Below, in pieces: positions 1-7,196 of a DNA stretch of 11,447 nt. Origin of the DNA: Rhodospirillales bacterium (GTDB lineage: Bacteria; Pseudomonadota; Alphaproteobacteria; Acetobacterales; Acetobacteraceae); NCBI GenBank assembly GCA_025350425.1, contig JANXXW010000272.1, positions 1 to 11,447 on the forward strand, in the 5' to 3' direction. How positions within the stretch are numbered: position 1 is the first letter of the stretch; the number at the start of each line of letters is the position of its first letter. The notes below the pieces were generated by a model, which had not been told where the DNA came from, ran no database searches, and saw nothing but the letters and a program-made list of their open reading frames with translations. The position numbers were made by a program, and so were the translations under genes.

Positions 1-684
1 CGGCCCCTGCCGCGCGCACGGACCGAGATTGCAGCCGAACCCGCAACGCGCAGCTCGCGCGTCGCAGCAGTGGTTCTGGCGGCTGGGCAATCAACCCGGA
101 TGGCACCCTACAACAAACTGCTCGTCGCCGACCGGGACGGCAAGGCGATGGTGGCCAGAGTGGTGGACAACCTGCTGTCCTCAGGCGCCCGGCCTGTGCT
201 GGTGGTTACGGGCCATCGGGCGGATGACGTGAAGGCGGCAATTGGCGGACGCCCCGTGATCTTCGTGACCGCGCCCGACTACGCCGAAGGCTTATCGGCC
301 AGCCTCAAGGCCGGCATCGCCGCCGTGCCGCCCGAGGTTTCCGCCGCGATCGTATGCCTCGGAGATATGCCGCTCGTGACCGGACGCATGATCGATCGCC
401 TGGTGGCGGCGTACGATCCCGATGAGGGCCGAACCATCGTGGTGCCGACTCACGAGGGGCGCGTGGGCAATCCCATTCTTTGGGATCGAGCGTATTTCCC
501 AGACATCCTGGTGCTGAAGGGAGACGCGGGCGCCCGCTCGCTGCTGAAGCGCCATGCCGAGCAGGTCACCGAGATCGAGATGGGTGACGACGCGGTGCTG
601 CGGGATTTCGACACCGTGGAAAGCCTGGAAACACTGCCCGCGCGGCTGCGTTTCATGGCGGCGCCGGTTCCCGTGGATGGGTAA
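1..684 (+). CDS. MobA/MocA-like NTP transferase domain, C-terminal part (5' end outside window)
   Basis: This is a nucleotidyltransferase of the MobA/MocA (molybdenum cofactor cytidylyl/guanylyltransferase) type, which transfers a nucleotide to a molybdopterin-type acceptor in the cytoplasm. The frame is open from base 1. The first possible start, GTG at 70, lies inside the first beta strand (VAAVVLAAG), so the true start must be upstream and the gene is cut by the window edge. Visible motifs are the nucleotide-binding loop LAAGQSTRM followed by NKLL, the metal-binding CLGDMPLV, and the acceptor-side GNPILWD and KGDAGARSLL segments. About 23 residues rich in Pro, Ala and Arg precede the domain and read like an interdomain linker. 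I infer that the gene may be the known fusion of an N-terminal molybdopterin-binding (MoaB/MogA-like) domain with this transferase. Stop TAA at 682-684. Family call is secure; exact substrate is not. Confidence 0.85.
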   Translation, partial: RPLPRARTEIAAEPATRSSRVAAVVLAAGQSTRMAPYNKLLVADRDGKAMVARVVDNLLSSGARPVLVVTGHRADDVKAAIGGRPVIFVTAPDYAEGLSASLKAGIAAVPPEVSAAIVCLGDMPLVTGRMIDRLVAAYDPDEGRTIVVPTHEGRVGNPILWDRAYFPDILVLKGDAGARSLLKRHAEQVTEIEMGDDAVLRDFDTVESLETLPARLRFMAAPVPVDG

Positions 685-696
685 TCTCCGACGGGA

Positions 697-710
697 TTGA
701 TTGTGATCAA
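697..710. promoter_or_regulatory. FNR/FixK/Anr-type binding box upstream of xfp
   Basis: The sequence TTGAT-TGTG-ATCAA is a perfect match to the TTGAT-N4-ATCAA palindrome bound by CRP/FNR-superfamily oxygen or redox regulators (FNR, Anr, FixK). It sits in the 103-bp gap before xfp, 77 bp upstream of its ATG. No other TTGAT-N4-ATCAA was noticed in the window. The motif match is direct observation; activation of xfp at low oxygen is inference. If GACAAT at 764-769 is the -10 element, the box centre would lie near -71.5, a position compatible with class I activation. Confidence 0.7.
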
Positions 711-724
711 TGCACGCGTGATTC

Positions 725-746
725 TGACCGGCAAAAAGGGCGGTCA
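725..746. repeat. Inverted repeat TGACCG-N10-CGGTCA in the xfp leader
   Basis: Perfect 6-bp arms at 725-730 and 741-746 flank a purine-rich 10-base spacer containing AAAAAGGG. It lies between the FNR-type box and the xfp start. It could be an operator for a second regulator or a weak leader hairpin. There is no T-run, so it is not an intrinsic terminator for the upstream gene. Confidence 0.35.
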
Positions 747-787
747 TCGCACGATGCGCGCGCGACAATTTTCGCGAGGAACACGAA

Positions 788-3148
788 ATGCCCGATGATG
801 CCGAACTCGCTCTCATGGATGCCTGGTGGCGGGCCGCGAACTACCTGGCGGTCGGTCAAGTCTATCTGAGCGACAACCCTTTGCTGGCTGAACCAATCTC
901 CGTCGCGCATGTGAAGAGGCGGCTGCTGGGACATTTCGGTACGGTTCCGGGGCTCAACCTCGTCTACGTACATCTCAACCGCATCATTCGCGAGCGCGGC
1001 CTGGAGATGATCTATATCGCCGGACCTGGTCATGGCGCACCGGGCGTTGTGGCGAACACTTACCTGGAAGGCACCTACAGCGAGACCTACCCGGACGTGA
1101 GCCCGGACGCGGACGGCATCCGCAAGCTGTTCCGGCAATTCTCGTTCCCTGGCGGCATCCCGAGCCATGCGGCGCCCGATACGCCCGGTTCAATCCACGA
1201 AGGCGGCGAACTCGGCTATTCTCTGTCGCATGCCTATGGAGCGGTGTTCGACAACCCGGATCTGATCGCGGCGTGCGTGATAGGAGATGGCGAGGCGGAG
1301 ACCGGACCACTTGCGACGTCCTGGCACTCCAACAAGTTCCTCGATCCGAAGCTCGACGGCGCGGTGCTGCCGATCCTACACCTCAATGGCTACAAGATCG
1401 CCAACCCGACGGTGCTGGCGCGCATTCCAGCCAAGGAACTGGAAAGCCTGATGCGCGGCTACGGCTATGTGCCGCACGTCGTCGCCGGCGACGATCCGGC
1501 GACGGTCCATCGCCTGATGGCCGAGACGATGGACCGTGTGTTCGACGAGATCCGTGCGATCCAGGCAGCAGCGCGTGCAGGCGAGACGTCGCCCGACCAT
1601 CCGTACTGGCCGATGATTATTCTCAGGACACCGAAAGGCTGGACCGGACCGAAGGAAGTGGACGACAAAAAGGTCGAGGGGTTCTGGCGCGCCCATCAGG
1701 TACCGATCCCCGAAGTCACTACCGCCGCGCATCTCCTGCTGCTGGACCAATGGATGCGGAGCTATCGCCCGGCGGAGCTGTTCGACGCCGCCGGTGCGTT
1801 GCGGCCGGAGATCGCTGCCCTCGCCCCCAAGGGCGAACTGCGGATGAGCGCCAATCCAAACGCCAATGGAGGATTGAAGCTCAAACCGTTGAACATGCCG
1901 GATTTCCGTAAATACGCCGTGGCTGTGGACAGGCCCGGCGAAGTCAGCGGCGAGGCGACGCGGACCCTGGGCAAATTCCTCGAAGGTGTCATGCGCGACA
2001 GCGCCGCCCGGCGTAACTTCCGCATATTCGGTCCGGACGAGACCGAGAGCAACCGCCTGAACAACGTGCTCGATGCGACGGAACGGGCATGGCAGGCGGA
2101 GACGTTTTCTTACGACACGCATCTCGGGCGCGATGGACGGGTGATGGAAATCCTGTCGGAACATACCTGCCAGGGTTGGCTGGAGGGGTATCTGCTGACC
2201 GGGAGGCACGGGCTATTCTCGTGCTACGAGGCGTTCATCCACATCGTGGACTCCATGTTCAACCAGCATGCCAAGTGGCTGGAAAGCAGCCGAAAAATCC
2301 CGTGGCGGCGGCCGATCGCCTCATTGAACTACCTGCTCACCTCGCATGTGTGGCAGCAGGACCATAACGGCTTCAGCCACCAGGACCCCGGCTTCGTGGA
2401 CGTGGTGATGAACAAGAAGCCGGAGACCTTCAACGTCTATTTCCCGCCTGACGCCAACACCCTGCTCGCGGTGGGCGACCATTGCATGCGCAGTTTTGAC
2501 CAGGTCAACGTGATCATCGCCGGCAAGGCTCCATCGCCACAATGGATGGACATGGATATGGCGGTAAAGCACGTGACGGAGGGCATCGGCATCTTCGAAT
2601 GGGCCAGCGCCAGCGGTCTGGGCGAGCCGGACGTAGTGTTGGGATGTGCGGGCGACGTGCCGACGCTGGAGGTGGTGGCGGCAGCCGGACTGCTCCGCCA
2701 GCATCTGCCGGAGTTGCGCGTCCGCGTGGTCAACGTGGTCGATCTGATGCGGCTGGCGAGCCCGGTGTTGCACCCCCACGGGCTACGCGACGCCGATTTC
2801 GACGCGCTGTTCACCCGGACCAAGCCGGTGATCTTCGCCTATCACGGGTATCCCTGGATCATCCATCGGCTCGCCTACAAGCGTACCAATCACGACAACA
2901 TTCACGCCCGCGGCTTCCAGGAGGAAGGCTCCACCACGACACCGTTCGATATGGTGGTGCGCAACAAGCTGGACCGGTTCCATCTGGTGCTGGACGTGAT
3001 CGAGCGCGTGCCGTCGCTGGGCGCGGCGGCGGCCTCGGTGGCGCAGGCGATGCGGGCGCATCTGGTGGATCACTGGCACTATGTCCGTGAGCACGGCGAG
3101 GACATGCCGATGATCAAGGACTGGCTATGGACGATCGGCGACTCGTGA
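788..3148 (+). CDS. xfp: Phosphoketolase (xylulose-5-P/fructose-6-P)
   Basis: A thiamine-diphosphate-dependent enzyme that splits xylulose-5-phosphate with phosphate into acetyl phosphate and glyceraldehyde-3-phosphate. Many homologues also split fructose-6-phosphate into acetyl phosphate and erythrose-4-phosphate. The 786 residues are full family length. Visible motifs are WWRAANYLAVGQVYL (14-28), GPGHGAPG with its active-site His (79-86), SIHEGGELGYSLSHA (135-149), the cofactor and metal motif GDGEAETGP (166-174) followed by LNGYKI (199-204), and SHQDPGF (530-536). The ATG start is supported by GAGGA at 776-780, 7 bases upstream. The gene follows an FNR-type box and overlaps the downstream YaiI-family gene, suggesting a two-gene transcript. 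No acetate kinase or phosphotransacetylase gene is adjacent, so acetyl phosphate must be used by enzymes encoded elsewhere. Dual specificity cannot be decided from sequence. Confidence 0.97.
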   Translation: MPDDAELALMDAWWRAANYLAVGQVYLSDNPLLAEPISVAHVKRRLLGHFGTVPGLNLVYVHLNRIIRERGLEMIYIAGPGHGAPGVVANTYLEGTYSETYPDVSPDADGIRKLFRQFSFPGGIPSHAAPDTPGSIHEGGELGYSLSHAYGAVFDNPDLIAACVIGDGEAETGPLATSWHSNKFLDPKLDGAVLPILHLNGYKIANPTVLARIPAKELESLMRGYGYVPHVVAGDDPATVHRLMAETMDRVFDEIRAIQAAARAGETSPDHPYWPMIILRTPKGWTGPKEVDDKKVEGFWRAHQVPIPEVTTAAHLLLLDQWMRSYRPAELFDAAGALRPEIAALAPKGELRMSANPNANGGLKLKPLNMPDFRKYAVAVDRPGEVSGEATRTLGKFLEGVMRDSAARRNFRIFGPDETESNRLNNVLDATERAWQAETFSYDTHLGRDGRVMEILSEHTCQGWLEGYLLTGRHGLFSCYEAFIHIVDSMFNQHAKWLESSRKIPWRRPIASLNYLLTSHVWQQDHNGFSHQDPGFVDVVMNKKPETFNVYFPPDANTLLAVGDHCMRSFDQVNVIIAGKAPSPQWMDMDMAVKHVTEGIGIFEWASASGLGEPDVVLGCAGDVPTLEVVAAAGLLRQHLPELRVRVVNVVDLMRLASPVLHPHGLRDADFDALFTRTKPVIFAYHGYPWIIHRLAYKRTNHDNIHARGFQEEGSTTTPFDMVVRNKLDRFHLVLDVIERVPSLGAAAASVAQAMRAHLVDHWHYVREHGEDMPMIKDWLWTIGDS

Positions 3149-3597
3149 CTGAGATCTATGTCGACGGCGATGCGTGTCCGGTGCGCGACGAGGTGTTCCG
3201 GGTGGCGACCCGGCTGAACCTCGTTGTCCACGTGGTCTCTAACGGCTCCCGCCCGATCCGTCCGCCCGGCTTGCCAAACGTGCGGATGGTCGTGGTCGGC
3301 GAAGGGGCCGATATCGCGGATGACTGGATCGCGGACCGGATCCAAGCCGTCGACGTGTGTGTGACCAGCGACATCCCGCTGGCCTCCCGCTGCCTCGCCA
3401 AAGGGGCGCGGGCGGTGTCGTCGTACGGGAAGGTGTGGACCGGTGACAATATCGGGTCCGCGCTGGCCGGACGCGAGGTAGCCAAGCACATGCGCGAAGT
3501 CGGCATGGTGACCGGCGGGCCAGCGCCGATCACCAAGGCGGACCGGTCGCGGTTCCTGTCCGTGCTGGACACCGCGATCCAGGCGGCCCGGAGATAG
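3127..3597 (+). CDS. UPF0178/YaiI-family (DUF188) protein
   Basis: A member of the UPF0178 (DUF188, YaiI/YqxD) family, small cytoplasmic proteins of unknown function whose fold has been likened to PIN-like nucleases. Visible conserved segments are IYVDGDACPVRDEVFRVA (10-27), the VVVGEGADIADDWI stretch (54-67), TSDIPLASRCL (79-89) with acidic and small residues typical of the family, and the C-terminal GGPAPITKADRSRFL. The start is uncertain. ATG at 3127 has AAGGA at 3116-3120, spaced 6 bases, and gives 156 residues with a 22-bp overlap with xfp. GTG at 3145 gives 150 residues, the usual family N-terminus (M-T-E-IYVD), and a 4-bp GTGA overlap with the xfp stop. The shorter form fits the family better; the longer has the better ribosome site. 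Either way it is probably translationally coupled to xfp. Confidence 0.9.
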   Translation: MDDRRLVTEIYVDGDACPVRDEVFRVATRLNLVVHVVSNGSRPIRPPGLPNVRMVVVGEGADIADDWIADRIQAVDVCVTSDIPLASRCLAKGARAVSSYGKVWTGDNIGSALAGREVAKHMREVGMVTGGPAPITKADRSRFLSVLDTAIQAARR

Positions 3598-3599
3598 TT

Positions 3600-4862
3600 C
3601 TACGACATAACATTCTCCACCCAGGCCGCCCAGGCCAGCGTCTTGCGATCCTCGCCGCGCCTCCCGACGATCTGGATACCGAGCGGCATCCCGTTCGGCC
3701 CCTTCCCCGCCGGCACCGTTACGCAGGGAACGTGCAGGGCGGTCCAGTATGAGTTGAACACCGGCTCTCCCGTGGAGTGCAGTCCAAGCGGCGCCTCGCC
3801 CATGGCGGACGGAGTCAGCAGGATGTCCAGCGCCTCCATTGCACCCGGCATGGCGTTTTGGGAGGTTACGAACACCGCACGGGCGCGGTCCAAGTCGGTC
3901 GCGTCGTGCGACAACCCCCATTCCAGCCGCTCCCGCAGGAGGTCGCTGATGCGGTGGCGGGCGGCCAGCATCTCCCAACCCATCGAAGCGGCGCTCTCGG
4001 CCTGCATCACCAGCGGATGCGCGTCGTCCAGCGCCTGCATACTCTCAGGAAGCTCCCGTCGGCTGATCTGCGCGCCGGCACGGGCGAGGCGGTCTGCGGC
4101 ATCGGACAGCAACGCCTGCGTCTCGGGTGCTGCGTAGGACCAGGAGGGGGAGCGGCAGACGCCGATGCGGGGTGCCCGGTCTGGTTTGCGTTCGGGGTCC
4201 CCTAGATCCCGCCGTGCCACGGCACCCACGAACAGCGCGCAATCGGCGACGCTTCTTGCCATGGCGCCGATCGTGTCGAGACTTTCGGACATCACCTTCA
4301 TTCCATTGCGCGCGATGGCACCGAAGCTCGGCTTATAGCCGACCACGCCGCAGAACGCCGCCGGCCGGATGATGCTGCCGGCGGTCTGGGTCGCGAACGC
4401 GAGCGGGAAAAACCCTGCCGCCACGCCCGCCGCCGAACCGCTCGATGATCCTCCCGGCGTTCGCGCAGGATCGTGCGGATTGGCAGTCGGCCCGGGCGTG
4501 CGGGTCGCGAACTCGGTGGTGACGGTCTTGCCGATCACCACTGCGCCCGCCGCGCGTGCCCAAGCCACGGCGGCGGCATCTGCGCGCGGGCGGTGGCCCG
4601 CCCAGATCGGCGAGCCGTACTGGCTCGGCATGTCGGCCGTGTCCAGAACGTCCTTTACTCCGATCGGCAGCCCGTAAAGCGGGCCTTGCGCAGCTGACGC
4701 CACGCGCGCGGACGACGGATCGAAATGGGCGAAGGCGCGCACGTCGCCCTCACGCGCGGCGATGCGCTCCAGGCAGGCGTGCATGAGCGTCTCGGGCGCC
4801 AAGGTTCCGGCGCGCATCCGGCGCGCCATCTCGGTCGCGGTAAGGTCAGCCAGTTCAACCAC
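3600..4862 (-). CDS. Amidase-signature family amidase
   Basis: A cytoplasmic serine hydrolase of the amidase-signature family, which cleaves carboxamides; related members include GatA, indoleacetamide hydrolases and malonamidase. The Ser-cisSer-Lys triad is intact: Lys70 in LPIGVKD, Ser139 in PGGSSSGSAAG, and Ser163 in QTAGSIIRPAAFCG. The spacing (69, then 24) equals that of malonamidase E2 (62/131/155). At 420 residues it is on the short side but complete. The start is GTG at 4862-4860, chosen because AAAGGAG at 4876-4870 lies 7 bases upstream and the N-terminus ELADLTATEMARRMRAG is typical. It has no GatB or GatC partner nearby and lacks close resemblance to GatA's longer form, so a role in small-amide catabolism is more likely than transamidation of tRNA. 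Its stop is 2 bp from the stop of the convergent YaiI-family gene. Substrate unknown. Confidence 0.93.
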   Translation of the reverse strand: MVELADLTATEMARRMRAGTLAPETLMHACLERIAAREGDVRAFAHFDPSSARVASAAQGPLYGLPIGVKDVLDTADMPSQYGSPIWAGHRPRADAAAVAWARAAGAVVIGKTVTTEFATRTPGPTANPHDPARTPGGSSSGSAAGVAAGFFPLAFATQTAGSIIRPAAFCGVVGYKPSFGAIARNGMKVMSESLDTIGAMARSVADCALFVGAVARRDLGDPERKPDRAPRIGVCRSPSWSYAAPETQALLSDAADRLARAGAQISRRELPESMQALDDAHPLVMQAESAASMGWEMLAARHRISDLLRERLEWGLSHDATDLDRARAVFVTSQNAMPGAMEALDILLTPSAMGEAPLGLHSTGEPVFNSYWTALHVPCVTVPAGKGPNGMPLGIQIVGRRGEDRKTLAWAAWVENVMS

Positions 4863-4869
4863 GCAATGT

Positions 4870-4876
4870 CTCCTTT
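4870..4876 (-). promoter_or_regulatory. Ribosome binding site fixing the GTG start of the amidase
   Basis: On the minus strand AAAGGAG lies 7 bases before GTG at 4862. It is the strongest Shine-Dalgarno match in the 65-bp divergent gap and decides the non-ATG start. An ATG further upstream (4882) is out of frame with the amidase. Confidence 0.75.
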
Positions 4877-4927
4877 ACGCACCGACGAGGGTGGCGCGGA
4901 AGGGCTGCCGGGTCCATCCTATAAGAC

Positions 4928-5473
4928 ATGCCCGACACCAACTCAGTCCCCACGGTAAAGGTCGGCGCGGCCCCGGACGGCACGCTGACCTACCTGGTGG
5001 ACCTGCCCCCCGAGGCGTTGCCGCCCGTAAGCCTGCGCGACCTCGCGGCGGCCTGGGAGGCCGCGCGTGACCGCGCCATCGCCGCCAAGACACGGGCCGA
5101 CGGCGGTTGGGGCGCCGCCCGGCTGTTTCGGTTCCGCAGGCCGGATGGTTCCTGCACCGACCTAGCGCTGGCCGACCGTGACGCCTGTTGCTGGGCCGGA
5201 GCGGTGGACGGAACCGTCGGTATGCACACCAGTTACGGGCTTTCGCTCTGCCTGCGGCTGCTGGCGCTGGTGGATCTGCTGGCCCAGGCGCGTTGGGCCG
5301 CCGGCCTGTTTACCCTCAGACGCGACGGCGCCGAGATCGACCCGGCGGTTTTGCGCGCCGCCTCGCTTACTCCGCTCACACCCGAGGCGCGTTTCGACGA
5401 ACGCGGCTTCCGTTCGCAGGTCATGCGCGCGGCTCTTCCCTCACCTTCCAGCCCTTCAGGAGCCCTTGCATGA
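4928..5473 (+). CDS. Hypothetical protein, 181 residues
   Basis: I do not recognise this family. The protein is soluble-looking, with no signal peptide or clear membrane segment. It has an N-terminal stretch with DLPPEALPPVSLRDLAAAWEAARDRA (roughly 25-50, probably helical), a central Trp/Cys-containing core (ADRDACCWAGAVDG, about 82-95), a hydrophobic helix LCLRLLALVDLLAQARWAAG (about 106-125), and a charged tail ending in a Pro/Ser-rich stretch. No Shine-Dalgarno sequence precedes the ATG. TATAAG at 4920-4925 is too close to the ATG to serve as its -10 box. It is the first gene of a tight unit: its TGA overlaps the ATG of the lipoprotein gene by 4 bp. Codon use is like that of its neighbours, and the open frame with co-directional coupling supports a real gene. 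Confidence 0.75.
   Translation: MPDTNSVPTVKVGAAPDGTLTYLVDLPPEALPPVSLRDLAAAWEAARDRAIAAKTRADGGWGAARLFRFRRPDGSCTDLALADRDACCWAGAVDGTVGMHTSYGLSLCLRLLALVDLLAQARWAAGLFTLRRDGAEIDPAVLRAASLTPLTPEARFDERGFRSQVMRAALPSPSSPSGALA
5458..5462 (+). promoter_or_regulatory. Ribosome binding site for the lipoprotein gene
   Basis: AGGAG lies 7 bases before ATG at 5470, inside the 3' end of the upstream gene. It fixes this internal ATG as the start; an open frame extending further upstream in the same phase is only antecedent noise and would bury the lipoprotein signal. Confidence 0.7.
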
Positions 5474-5874
5474 TCCCAGCCGCCCGCCTTCTCCCCTTGG
5501 CCGCATCATTGGTGCTGGCTGCCTGCTACAGCCCGCCGGAGGGTGGACGCGCGCGCGCCAGCGCCAGCACGGTCGCCGCGTGCGGCAAGCGGGCGGACGA
5601 CGTGTATCTCCGGCAGAACCGCGACGAGATCTATCGGGCCGACAATTATGTCGGCAACACGCGCGACTCGCCGTTTTCGGGAACCGGCCTGTCCGGCATA
5701 ACTACCGCCGGGCTCTCGGGCCGCTACGCCCGCGACAACCTCCAGGAAGCGTGCCTCAACAGTGCTAACAGCCCTGGCGGCGACAGTTCCGATCCCGCCG
5801 CCGCGCTCGCACCCGTTAACGGACCGGCCGCTCCGGCCAAGCCGCCAGTGAAGGCCTCGCCCACCACCCGCTGA
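5470..5874 (+). CDS. Small predicted lipoprotein
   Basis: A 134-residue protein with a classical type II signal peptide. Arg6 and the hydrophobic run LLPLAASLVLAAC end in the lipobox L-A-A-C, with Cys19 as the lipidation site. The mature part is therefore membrane-anchored and exported. It contains two further cysteines (Cys38 and Cys95) that could form a disulfide, a central polar block with KRADDVYLRQNRDEIYRADN (40-59) and GTGLSGITTAGLSGRYARD (71-89), and a Pro/Ala-rich disordered tail. I recognise no named family. Start ATG at 5470 overlaps the upstream stop as ATGA and has AGGAG 7 bases before it. The MFS gene begins 7 bp after its stop, so the three genes are probably co-transcribed. Confidence 0.85.
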   Translation: MIPAARLLPLAASLVLAACYSPPEGGRARASASTVAACGKRADDVYLRQNRDEIYRADNYVGNTRDSPFSGTGLSGITTAGLSGRYARDNLQEACLNSANSPGGDSSDPAAALAPVNGPAAPAKPPVKASPTTR

Positions 5875-5881
5875 CCCTACC

Positions 5882-7120
5882 ATGGCGGGATTCGCCGCGG
5901 TCGGGCGGGTCCTCGCCCAGCGCAACGCCCGCATCTTCTACGCCGGCAGCCTGATTTGCTGGACGGGGTTGTGGATGCAGCGCGTGGCGGTGGAGTGGCT
6001 GACGTGGCAGCTCACCCACTCGCCACTCTGGGTCGGGATCATGGCATTCTGCAATCTCGGCCCAGCGGTGCTGATGTCCCCGTTGGCGGGGGCTGCGGCC
6101 GACCGCATGGACCGGGTTCGGCTAACCATGTCGACGCAGATGGTCGCCTGCGTCCATGGCGCAGCGCTGGCGACGCTGGTGATGACTGGCCTGATTGAGA
6201 TCCACGTCATGGCGGCGCTCGAGGTCGTGCTCGGGCTGGCACAGACCATTGCCCAACCGGCACGCCAGACGCTTATACCCGGCTTGGTTGGCCGCGCCGA
6301 CCTGCCGGGCGCGGTGGCGCTCAACTCGCTTACTTACAACCTCGCGCGCTTCTCAGGGCCTGCCCTGGCTGGGCCGATCATCGCCGTTTGGGGCGTGGTG
6401 CCGGCCATGCTCGCCAACAGCGCCAGCTACGCCTTCGCCAGCCTCACCATGCCGCTGTTGCGTTTGGCCCCCGGCATACGGCGCGGCCACAAGCCCACTG
6501 CGAGCGTCTGGCGCGAAGCGATCGAGGGTATCCGGTATGTCGTGCGCCATGCGGGGATGGCGCCGCTGCTGCTGTATGCAGCGGTCCTGGGATCGACCAT
6601 GCGTGCCGTCCCCGAGACGTTGCCACCGTTCGTCGCCGAACTGTTCGGACGCGGCGCGCCCGGATTGGCAACGCTTGCCAGCACGATGGGCCTGGGCGCC
6701 CTGGTTGGCGGCGTCGGGATCGCGCTCTACGGCAAGCTCCAGGGACTGTGCCGCATCGCGGTCTGGTCGGGGCTGGCAATGGTGCTCTCCACGGGCGGCT
6801 TCGTCGCCACCCATTCCTTTCCGTTCGCGGTCGGCTGTGCCTCGGTCATGGGTTGCTCCGCGACCCTGCACGGCATCTCCGTCTCCACGCTCATCCAGAC
6901 CAACGCGGAGGGACCGATGATTGGGCGCGTGCTCAGTCTGTGGGGGATGATCACGCGCGCCGGCCCGGCGCTGGGCGCGCTCGTGTTCGGAGTGAGTTCG
7001 GAGTTCGTGGGCCTGCAACTGCCGGTGCTGGTGGCGTGCGCGTTATGTCTCGTGGCCTGCGCGTGGGCGATGCGCCGCATGGGCGGGATGGCACGGGTGC
7101 TGGAACGTTCGCCCGGCTGA
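5882..7120 (+). CDS. MFS transporter (MFS_3/EntS-like)
   Basis: An inner-membrane major facilitator superfamily transporter of 412 residues, resembling the MFS_3 (DUF894/EntS-like) branch, whose characterised members export siderophores or drugs. It has about 11-12 hydrophobic segments. The conserved loop between segments 2 and 3 is LMSPLAGAAADRMDRVRL (65-82), matching the MFS motif A pattern G-x3-D-R-x-x-R. The stretch AQTIAQPARQTLIPGLV (about 120-136) and the NSLTYNLARFSGPALAGP segment (148-165) are typical of this branch. The start lies 7 bp after the lipoprotein stop. No Shine-Dalgarno sequence is visible, so translation may depend on re-initiation. The next Met (residue 32) would remove the first membrane segment. 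Substrate and direction are not shown by the sequence; export is the usual role in this branch. Confidence 0.92.
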   Translation: MAGFAAVGRVLAQRNARIFYAGSLICWTGLWMQRVAVEWLTWQLTHSPLWVGIMAFCNLGPAVLMSPLAGAAADRMDRVRLTMSTQMVACVHGAALATLVMTGLIEIHVMAALEVVLGLAQTIAQPARQTLIPGLVGRADLPGAVALNSLTYNLARFSGPALAGPIIAVWGVVPAMLANSASYAFASLTMPLLRLAPGIRRGHKPTASVWREAIEGIRYVVRHAGMAPLLLYAAVLGSTMRAVPETLPPFVAELFGRGAPGLATLASTMGLGALVGGVGIALYGKLQGLCRIAVWSGLAMVLSTGGFVATHSFPFAVGCASVMGCSATLHGISVSTLIQTNAEGPMIGRVLSLWGMITRAGPALGALVFGVSSEFVGLQLPVLVACALCLVACAWAMRRMGGMARVLERSPG

Positions 7121-7196
7121 ACCGAGGCTACCGGTTGCGGGAAGGGCCGGCGGCGCCCTAGATGCCGCGTTCCACGCAACGGAAGGCAGAATACGC

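Noticed and set aside
1273..1911. Long plus-strand open frame inside xfp, and similar long frames on the opposite strand of xfp
   Set aside because: High G+C coding DNA opens shadow frames. Their products are Arg/Pro/Gly-rich with no domain, while the xfp frame is complete and conserved.
4920..4925. TATAAG as a -10 promoter box for the gene at 4928
   Set aside because: It ends two bases before the ATG, so transcription would begin inside the gene. No -35 element is evident.
5188..5469. Upstream extension of the lipoprotein frame
   Set aside because: It overlaps the 181-residue gene in another frame, has Arg/Gly-rich shadow composition, and would bury the signal peptide and lipobox. AGGAG before ATG 5470 supports the shorter form.
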